Assembly (NCBI GenBank): GCA_020725985.1
Contig: DYTM01000102.1
Coordinates: forward strand, 1-5,734
Length of the DNA stretch: 5,734 nucleotides
Direction of reading: 5' to 3'
Origin: Methanomassiliicoccus sp.
GTDB lineage: Archaea; Thermoplasmatota; Thermoplasmata; Methanomassiliicoccales; JACIVX01
The notes under the pieces are model-generated. The model was not told the DNA's origin, did no database searches, and was given only the letters and a program-made list of their open reading frames with translations. Of the stretch, positions 1 through 4,546 are shown piece after piece. The position numbers were made by a program, and so were the translations under genes. Position 1 is the stretch's first letter, and each line of letters starts with the position of its first letter.

Positions 1-1
1 G

Positions 2-313
2 AGACGGTTCGAGGTCGGGACCGAAGTTCAGCCAACGAACCTTGGAGAGGAGAGGTTGAAGAAGTTCAGGACGCTCGGCGGGAACGCCAAGGTGAGGATG
101 CTCGCCGCCGGATACGCGAACGTGACCGACCCCTCGACAAACAAGACCCAGAGGGTCAAGATAACGACCGTGAAGGAGAACCCTGCCAATCCCCACTACG
201 TGCAGAGGAACATCGTCAACAGGGGCGCAACAATCCAGACCGAGCTCGGGCTGGCGAGGGTGACGTCCAGGCCGGGAAGGGACGGCGCGGTCAACGCTGT
301 GCTCATGAAGTGA
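2..313 (+). CDS. rps8e: Small ribosomal subunit protein eS8 (S8e), 5'-partial
   Basis: This is a component of the 30S ribosomal subunit, shared by archaea and eukaryotes. The open frame runs from the left edge; position 1 is the last base of a preceding codon. The 103 visible residues match the S8e family from RRFEVGTE at the start, through GGN (26-28), YANVTDP (38-44) and ENPANPHYVQRN (59-70), to ARVTSRPGRDGAVNAVL (85-101). Archaeal S8e is usually about 125-130 residues, so roughly 20-25 N-terminal residues lie outside the window. A TTG at 56 could be mistaken for a start, but the family match continues upstream of it without a stop, so the gene is cut by the window rather than short. The gene ends in TGA and is followed after 40 bp by srp19 on the same strand. 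Confidence 0.95.
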   Translation, partial: RRFEVGTEVQPTNLGEERLKKFRTLGGNAKVRMLAAGYANVTDPSTNKTQRVKITTVKENPANPHYVQRNIVNRGATIQTELGLARVTSRPGRDGAVNAVLMK

Positions 314-323
314 GCCGCCAATC

Positions 324-331
324 TTTTTATA
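324..331 (+). promoter_or_regulatory. TATA box for srp19 (leaderless); T-run may also end rps8e
   Basis: The sequence TTTTTATA is centred about 26 bp upstream of the srp19 ATG at 354. That is the spacing expected when transcription starts at the A of the start codon, giving a leaderless mRNA. The five T residues at 324-328 lie 10 bp past the rps8e stop and could also act as an archaeal U-tract terminator. No obvious Shine-Dalgarno sequence precedes the ATG. Confidence 0.6.
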
Positions 332-353
332 CCGTTTTCCTGTTACTTTGACC

Positions 354-647
354 ATGGCTCTCGAGGAGGACACGGCCTGGGTGCTCTGGCCCGAATACTT
401 CGACTTGAGGCGGACGAGGTCCGAGGGGAGGAAGGTGAAGAGGGCCTTCGCTGTGAGCGATCCCACGCTCGAGATTCTGACAAAGGCGGTCGAGCGATTG
501 GGGCTTCAGTACAAGGCGGAGCCTGAGAAAGCTTATCCCGCGAACTGGTGGAACCAGAAGGGGCGGATTCTCGTCGAGAAATCGATGCCGAAATCGAAGC
601 TCCTGGAGAAGGTGGGCAGCGAGCTGTCGAGGATTCAGCGGTCCTGA
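354..647 (+). CDS. srp19: Signal recognition particle subunit SRP19
   Basis: SRP19 binds the tips of helices 6 and 8 of the SRP RNA and prepares it for SRP54, so this protein acts in co-translational targeting of membrane and secreted proteins. The 97-residue product has the family hallmarks: [17 protein letters not shown] at 12-28 (basic RNA-binding segment), AYPANWW at 60-66 and KGRILV at 69-74. The length is typical for archaeal SRP19. ATG at 354 is chosen over an in-frame TTG at 348 because it is a standard start and sits 26 bp from the TATA box. The last 13 bp, including the TGA, overlap the 3' end of the convergent DUF211 gene. No truncation or unusual feature is visible. Confidence 0.95.
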   Translation: MALEEDTAWVLWPEYFDLRRTRSEGRKVKRAFAVSDPTLEILTKAVERLGLQYKAEPEKAYPANWWNQKGRILVEKSMPKSKLLEKVGSELSRIQRS

Positions 648-925
648 GGCGTCTCCACTTCTTCCACCAACTTCTTACCGGCGGACACGCTGTCGATCGA
701 GTGGATGACCGCACCAGTCTCGGCGATAGTCTGCTCGACCTCAGAGAAGTCGACGGTCGTCCCCTCGATGGTGATCTTGATGCTCTCGGTCTCTTGATCG
801 ACTTCCTCCAGCGTACAATTTACCCCGGATACTCCGTTCAGAACGCTCAGCCTTCTGGAGAGTTCGACAATGGAAGGATGATGCGGCTTCAGGACATCCA
901 AAACCAGGCGCTTGATGTCGCTCAA
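635..925 (-). CDS. DUF211 family protein (MTH889-like)
   Basis: This is a small, predicted soluble protein of 96 residues belonging to the DUF211 family (ferredoxin-like fold, common in archaea). Its cellular role is not established. Family-typical stretches are [13 protein letters not shown] at 6-18, [11 protein letters not shown] at 45-55 and [15 protein letters not shown] at 71-85. The start is a TTG. An in-frame TGA lies three codons upstream and no ATG or GTG fits the conserved N-terminus, so TTG is the best choice. The upstream bases hold only a weak ribosome-binding candidate. The gene points away from nnr across a shared 100-bp promoter region and ends inside the last codons of srp19 (13-bp tail-to-tail overlap). 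Confidence 0.88.
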   Translation of the reverse strand: MSDIKRLVLDVLKPHHPSIVELSRRLSVLNGVSGVNCTLEEVDQETESIKITIEGTTVDFSEVEQTIAETGAVIHSIDSVSAGKKLVEEVETPQDR

Positions 926-961
926 TTCCGTTCACTTTCCCTAGGTTTGGATTGTGATTCC

Positions 962-969
962 AGTATAAA
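962..969 (-). promoter_or_regulatory. Candidate TATA box for the DUF211 gene
   Basis: On the minus strand this reads TTTATACT, centred about 40 bp upstream of the TTG start. Transcription would then begin near 939-940, leaving a leader of roughly 15 nt. The element lies in the divergent region shared with nnr. On the plus strand the same bases (TATAAA) are too far from the nnr start at 1026 and too close to the ATG at 981 to serve either. Confidence 0.4.
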
Positions 970-991
970 TTCATTGTGAAATGACAATCGA

Positions 992-1004
992 GAAAGATTA
1001 TATA
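992..1004 (+). promoter_or_regulatory. BRE/TATA promoter of nnr (leaderless)
   Basis: A purine-rich BRE-like stretch (GAAAG, 992-996) precedes TTATATA at 998-1004. The TATA centre is about 25 bp upstream of the GTG at 1026, which fits transcription starting at or next to the start codon. This supports GTG 1026 as the true start, because an ATG at 981 would lie upstream of the promoter. Confidence 0.6.
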
Positions 1005-1025
1005 CAATATACCCAATATAAACGC

Positions 1026-2459
1026 GTGATTGACCACCTAGAGGTCAGGGTCCTCGACGTCAACTCGGAGTTCCTCGGCGTCCCGACCGAGATGCTGATG
1101 GAGAATGCAGGCCAGGCGGTTGCGGAGGCAGTCCGCGATCTGATGGGCGAAGGACTGAGGATCGCCATTGCCTGCGGGACCGGGAACAACGGCGGGGATG
1201 GATTCGTCGCCGCCAGGTATCTGAGGGAACGGAACGAGGTCAAGGTCGTACTCGTCCGGCCTCCGGAGAACATCAAGACGGAGCTGGCGAGGAGGAACTT
1301 CGAGAAGATAAGAGATCTGGCCATGATGGAAGATGCCGTCGAACTCGCCGATTTCGACGTGATCATCGATGGCATCTTCGGAACGGGAATCAGAGGTCGG
1401 ATTGAGCAGCCCTGGCGGTCCGTCATCGAGAGGATCAACTCAAGCGAGAGGAGAATCGTCTCAATCGACATTCCCTCAGGGCTTGGCGCGGACCTCCAGG
1501 TGAAGCCCGAACTCACTGTGACCTTGCACGATCTCAAGACGGGGATGAACGAGCGGAACTCTGGCAAAATCATAGTCAAGGGGATAGGTATCCCCGAGGA
1601 CGCGGAGAGGTATGTCGGCCCAGGCGAGTTCGCCTACTATCCGATACCGAGGAAGGAGTCTCATAAGGGGGAAAATGGTCGTCTTCTGATCGTCGGTGGA
1701 GGACCATATGCTGGAGCGCCCGCGCTTGCCGGGCTCGCGGCATACCGTATCGGCGTCGACCTGGTTCACATCGCCACTTCTCGCCTGTCTTACTGCGCAA
1801 CCGCTTCCTTCTCTCCCAATCTGATCGTCCACAGGCTCTCCGATGAGGTGCTGGTGGAGGGCGATTTCGATACACTAAGGGACCTGACAAACAGGGTGGA
1901 CGCGGTCCTCATCGGTCCGGGACTGGGAAGCGATCCTTCGACGACGAGGGCGATCAGATCCTACATCTCTGATTGCAGGAAGCCTATCGTGATCGACGCG
2001 GATGCAATCGGCGCGATCTCCGCTGACCTTTCGGTTCTGGAGAACAAAAGGGGAGTGATCACGCCCCATGTTGCCGAGTTGAAGGAACTCACCGGGGTGG
2101 CAGTTCCGGCGGATCTCGAGTCGAGGAGGGAGATTGTCCGGGACCTCGCCGCGCGCACGGGAATGACGATTCTTCTGAAGGGGCGCATTGACGTCATATC
2201 AGACGGTACCAGGGTCAAGATGAACAGGACGGGGAATGAGGGGATGAGCGTCGGCGGTACGGGCGACGTTCTTGCAGGCTCGGCAGCGGGACTGCTGTCA
2301 AAGGGAGTCACGCCATTCGACGCGGCGAGAATCGCCGCCTTCGCGACTGGCTATGCGGGAGATCTTGCATTCGCGGAGCGAAGCTTCGGCCTCCTGGCAA
2401 CGGATGTGATAGAGAAGATCCCCGCGGTGCTCAAGGAGTTCCTTGACAAGTTTATATAG
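1026..2459 (+). CDS. nnr: Bifunctional NAD(P)H-hydrate epimerase / ADP-dependent NAD(P)H-hydrate dehydratase
   Basis: This cytoplasmic metabolite-repair enzyme handles NAD(P)HX, the damaged hydrated form of NAD(P)H. The N-terminal YjeF_N domain (about residues 1-205) interconverts the R and S epimers. The C-terminal ribokinase-like domain (about 210-470) dehydrates the S form at the expense of ADP. Numbered from GTG 1026 (477 residues), visible motifs are MLMENAGQAV near 23-32, GTGNNGGDG at 51-59, IDIPSG at 147-152, KGENGRLLIVGGGPYAG from 214, IGPGLG at 296-301, TPH at 346-348 and GGTGDV at 410-415 with its Asp at 413. Both domains look intact and the length is normal for the fused form. An in-frame ATG at 981 would add 15 residues unlike the family and sits upstream of the TATA box, so GTG 1026 is preferred. 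The downstream phosphoesterase follows closely but has its own promoter. Confidence 0.93.
   Translation: MIDHLEVRVLDVNSEFLGVPTEMLMENAGQAVAEAVRDLMGEGLRIAIACGTGNNGGDGFVAARYLRERNEVKVVLVRPPENIKTELARRNFEKIRDLAMMEDAVELADFDVIIDGIFGTGIRGRIEQPWRSVIERINSSERRIVSIDIPSGLGADLQVKPELTVTLHDLKTGMNERNSGKIIVKGIGIPEDAERYVGPGEFAYYPIPRKESHKGENGRLLIVGGGPYAGAPALAGLAAYRIGVDLVHIATSRLSYCATASFSPNLIVHRLSDEVLVEGDFDTLRDLTNRVDAVLIGPGLGSDPSTTRAIRSYISDCRKPIVIDADAIGAISADLSVLENKRGVITPHVAELKELTGVAVPADLESRREIVRDLAARTGMTILLKGRIDVISDGTRVKMNRTGNEGMSVGGTGDVLAGSAAGLLSKGVTPFDAARIAAFATGYAGDLAFAERSFGLLATDVIEKIPAVLKEFLDKFI
2451..2458 (+). promoter_or_regulatory. TATA box of the metallophosphoesterase gene, overlapping the nnr stop
   Basis: The sequence TTTATATA is centred about 28 bp upstream of the GTG at 2483, consistent with leaderless transcription. 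It encodes the final Phe-Ile of the nnr product and shares two bases with its TAG stop, so promoter and coding sequence are superimposed. Confidence 0.55.
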
Positions 2460-2482
2460 ACATAGGGGGCAATCCTAGCCTC

Positions 2483-3112
2483 GTGCGGATCGCCTTCATC
2501 GCGGACGTGCATGCCAACCTGATCGCCTTCGATGCCGTCCTGAACGAGATTGACCGTTTGGGCACTGAGAGGATCATCTGTGCCGGGGACGCGGTTGGTT
2601 ACTATCCTCAGCCCAACGAAGTGATCGAGCTTCTCCGATCAAGGGGCATTACGTCCATTCTCGGCAACCACGACAGGGCGGTCATCCGCATCAATCCGGT
2701 GGGGATGAACAGGATCGCCGCCGAGGCGGTGCTCTGGACGGCGAAGCACATCAAGGCGGAGAACTCGATTCCGATTGGTGTCTTCCACGGTTCCCCGAGG
2801 GATGATGACGAGTACTTCTACGAGGTGGACGCGTCGGGAGAGCTGCTGGAGATGTGCGACTGCAAGATGCTCGTCGTCGGCCATACCCACATCCCGTTCG
2901 TCAAGAGGCTGCGGGACGGGGTGATACTCAACCCAGGATCAGTCGGCCAGCCGAGGGATGGGGATCCACGCGCAAGCTTTCTCACCTTCGACTCGGAATC
3001 TGAGACGATGGAAATCAGGAGGGTGGAGTACGATATCGCCTCGGTGGAGAGGAGAGTGACGGAGGCGGGTCTGCCGCAGTTTCTCGGAGAACGGCTGAAG
3101 TACGGGTTCTGA
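2483..3112 (+). CDS. YfcE/MJ0936-like metallophosphoesterase
   Basis: This is a calcineurin-like phosphoesterase of the Metallophos_2 type, a dimetal (often Mn or Ni) hydrolase of phosphodiesters or phosphomonoesters. The natural substrate cannot be told from sequence. All metal-ligand motifs are present in 209 residues: DVH at 8-10, GD at 35-36, GNHD at 61-64, HGSP at 102-105 and GHTH at 133-136, followed by the family-typical NPGSVGQPRDGDPRAS at 150-165. There is no signal peptide or membrane segment, so it is probably cytoplasmic. The GTG start is fixed by the conserved first strand (MRIAFIADVHAN) and by the TATA box 28 bp upstream. It lies 23 bp after nnr and 65 bp before a second, unrelated-looking phosphoesterase. 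Some relatives are annotated as diadenosine tetraphosphatases or cyclic-nucleotide phosphodiesterases; neither label is justified here. Confidence 0.88.
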   Translation: MRIAFIADVHANLIAFDAVLNEIDRLGTERIICAGDAVGYYPQPNEVIELLRSRGITSILGNHDRAVIRINPVGMNRIAAEAVLWTAKHIKAENSIPIGVFHGSPRDDDEYFYEVDASGELLEMCDCKMLVVGHTHIPFVKRLRDGVILNPGSVGQPRDGDPRASFLTFDSESETMEIRRVEYDIASVERRVTEAGLPQFLGERLKYGF

Positions 3113-3123
3113 TGGCCACAACC

Positions 3124-3128
3124 TTTTT
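3124..3128 (+). terminator. Possible U-tract terminator after the first metallophosphoesterase
   Basis: A run of five T residues starts 12 bp after the stop codon. Archaeal transcription often ends at such short U-tracts without a hairpin. The run is short and read-through into the next gene is possible. Confidence 0.3.
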
Positions 3129-3132
3129 GACA

Positions 3133-3146
3133 TGAAACCATTTAGC
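3133..3146 (+). promoter_or_regulatory. Weak candidate BRE/TATA for the COG1407 phosphoesterase
   Basis: GAAACC followed by ATTTAGC resembles a BRE plus a degenerate TATA box. Its centre is about 35 bp upstream of the ATG at 3178, which would leave a leader of roughly 9 nt. It is clearly weaker than the other promoters here, and co-transcription from upstream is an equal possibility. Confidence 0.25.
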
Positions 3147-3177
3147 TGAAGCTGAGCGAGTCAGAGGCTGCGGAAAG

Positions 3178-3933
3178 ATGAAGGTTCAGCCGATAGCGGA
3201 TCATCCGGTGCTCAAGGCCGCGGATGGTTCCCGAATCCTCTGCGCCGGGGACCTGCATGTCGGCATCGAGGAGGATCTGAAGGCGAAGGGGATACACGTC
3301 CCGAGTCAGACATTCAGGATGGAGAGGGAGCTGCTCTCATTGAAGGGAGATTTCGACACACTAGTCCTCCTCGGCGATATCAAGCATCGGATTCCTGGAA
3401 CGACGGTGCAAGAGTACGCCGAGATACCGAGGTTTCTGAGGGCACTCGGCGAGGCTTTTCCGAAGGTCGACGTCGTGAGGGGCAATCACGACGGCGGAAT
3501 CGAGGAATACCTTCCGAAAGGCGTTCGTCTCCACCCTTCTTCGGGCTTCAGGATCGGGGAGGTGAGCTTCGCACACGGACACACATGGCCCTCGAAGGAT
3601 GTCATGTCGTCGAGGGTGCTCGTACTTTCCCATAATCACCCGACGGTGCTTTTCGAGGACAGCCTCGGAGACGTCTGCTCCGAGGCCTGCTGGTTGAGGG
3701 CGAGACCGACCGAGAGGGCGCTCGAGAAATTCCAGAAGGTACCGGAGGAGATCATAGTCATGCCCGCGCTCAACAGGATTCTCGGCGGCTCCCCCGTAAA
3801 CATCAGGGGGGCGAAGCTCCTGGGCCCCCTTTTCGCGAACGGAATGATCGGCCTCGATGAGGCGAAGGTTTACCTCCTCGACGGCATCTGCCTCGGGAGG
3901 GTGAGGGACATCGCCGTTCAGCGGTCGAAGTAG
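3178..3933 (+). CDS. COG1407-type metallophosphoesterase (ICC-like, PdeM-related)
   Basis: This is a second calcineurin-like phosphoesterase of 251 residues, from a different subfamily to the gene upstream. Metal-binding motifs are DLHVG at 25-29, GD at 66-67, GNHD at 102-105, HGH at 133-135 and SHNHP at 151-155. The C-terminal PALN (196-199) and VYLLDGICLGRVR (231-243) are typical of COG1407. In bacteria, relatives called PdeM sit with a ligase and an Lhr-type helicase in DNA-repair clusters; no such partners are visible here, so a repair role is only a possibility. The ATG at 3178 is chosen because it precedes the conserved N-terminus and an in-frame TAG lies about 12 codons upstream. The last 16 bp overlap the 3' end of the convergent DUF2148 gene. 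Confidence 0.87.
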   Translation: MKVQPIADHPVLKAADGSRILCAGDLHVGIEEDLKAKGIHVPSQTFRMERELLSLKGDFDTLVLLGDIKHRIPGTTVQEYAEIPRFLRALGEAFPKVDVVRGNHDGGIEEYLPKGVRLHPSSGFRIGEVSFAHGHTWPSKDVMSSRVLVLSHNHPTVLFEDSLGDVCSEACWLRARPTERALEKFQKVPEEIIVMPALNRILGGSPVNIRGAKLLGPLFANGMIGLDEAKVYLLDGICLGRVRDIAVQRSK

Positions 3934-4433
3934 ACGCTCTTGGTCGTGGCACTGAGCGGCACGCCGATGATGACCTTGGACTGCAGCAGTCCGGTTTTCC
4001 TTGCTGCTACGCCCACCCTGTACATGACCCTGTTGTCCACGTTGTGCATGCTCGCCGTCTTGACGGCGGAGCCGATCGCGATGCCGAGATCCAAGAGCCT
4101 GAAGATGCAGTTCGGTCCCACGTAATCGGTCTCGAGCCGCCTCGCCTTCATCTCCGCGCAGGAGAAACCACATCCGGCGCAGTCAACGCCGTTGGGGGGA
4201 TGATTCCTTAGTCCCAGAAGGACGACCGCCGATGAATCCAGAACGTTCTTCCCGTCCCGTGAGAAGCCGGGCTCGTTCCGCTCCTTCGCCATCGCCAACA
4301 TCGTCTCACCGAGCTCTCTGAGGGCGTTCCCTTCAATGACCTTGATGTCTATGTAGTCCTTGCCGAGGCCCTTCGGCGCTGTCTTGGCAGAGAGGGCCAT
4401 CAGCTCCGCGACCATGCTCACCGCACTGTCCAT
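3918..4433 (-). CDS. DUF2148 ferredoxin-domain protein
   Basis: This 171-residue cytoplasmic protein belongs to the DUF2148/COG4739 family, described as containing a ferredoxin-like domain; its biochemical role is unknown. Cys85, Cys88 and Cys92 (CAGCGFSC at 85-92) together with Cys109 (GPNC, 106-109) form a plausible 4Fe-4S ligand set. Other family hallmarks are AKTAPKGLGKDYI at 16-28, DLGIAIGSAV at 115-124, YRVGVAARKTG at 138-148 and the C-terminal IGVPLSATTKSVYFDR at 156-171. The protein is full length. The ATG at 4433 matches the family N-terminus. A GGAGG on the minus strand (4454-4450) is 16 nt from the start, too far for a normal Shine-Dalgarno. The gene follows the hydrogenase subunit on the same strand after a 113-bp gap and overlaps the convergent phosphoesterase gene by 16 bp. 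Confidence 0.9.
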   Translation of the reverse strand: MDSAVSMVAELMALSAKTAPKGLGKDYIDIKVIEGNALRELGETMLAMAKERNEPGFSRDGKNVLDSSAVVLLGLRNHPPNGVDCAGCGFSCAEMKARRLETDYVGPNCIFRLLDLGIAIGSAVKTASMHNVDNRVMYRVGVAARKTGLLQSKVIIGVPLSATTKSVYFDR

Positions 4434-4470
4434 TTCGATGCACCTAGGGCCTCCTAATCCAGGAATTCAT

Positions 4471-4485
4471 CTATATCGTTTTCGC
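4471..4485 (-). promoter_or_regulatory. BRE/TATA promoter of the DUF2148 gene
   Basis: Read on the minus strand, a BRE-like CGAAAAC is followed by GATATAG, centred near 4475. Transcription should start near 4449, leaving a short leader of about 15 nt before the ATG at 4433. This suggests that DUF2148 can be transcribed separately from the hydrogenase genes. Confidence 0.5.
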
Positions 4486-4520
4486 AGCGAATCCATCGAC
4501 AACGAGCGAACTAGGCAAGG

Positions 4521-4525
4521 AAAAA
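4521..4525 (-). terminator. Possible U-tract terminator after the hydrogenase subunit
   Basis: On the minus strand a T5 run inside a pyrimidine-rich stretch (CTTGTTTTTCC) begins about 21 bp past the hydrogenase stop codon. With the separate downstream promoter, this suggests that the hydrogenase transcript may end here. No hairpin is evident. Confidence 0.35.
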
Positions 4526-4546
4526 CAAGAGAAATGGGGAAGGGGT

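Noticed and set aside
348..353. TTG at 348 as an earlier start of srp19
   Set aside because: It adds only two residues, is a weaker start codon, and would lie upstream of the transcription start predicted from the TATA box.
548..979. A 143-codon plus-strand frame across the srp19 end and the DUF211 gene
   Set aside because: It lies antisense to DUF211, which has clear family motifs, and has no convincing start context.
998..1579. A 193-codon minus-strand frame opposite the NnrE domain
   Set aside because: It is Ser/Thr/Pro-rich shadow coding opposite a well-conserved enzyme, and its upstream region shows no promoter.
3361..4173. A 270-codon minus-strand frame spanning the COG1407 and DUF2148 genes
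   Set aside because: It overlaps two well-supported genes, has an Arg/Glu/His-rich low-quality composition and matches no family I recognise.
4450..4454. GGAGG on the minus strand as Shine-Dalgarno for DUF2148
   Set aside because: It is 16 nt from the ATG and would fall at or before the transcription start predicted from the TATA box. There is no alternative in-frame start nearer to it.
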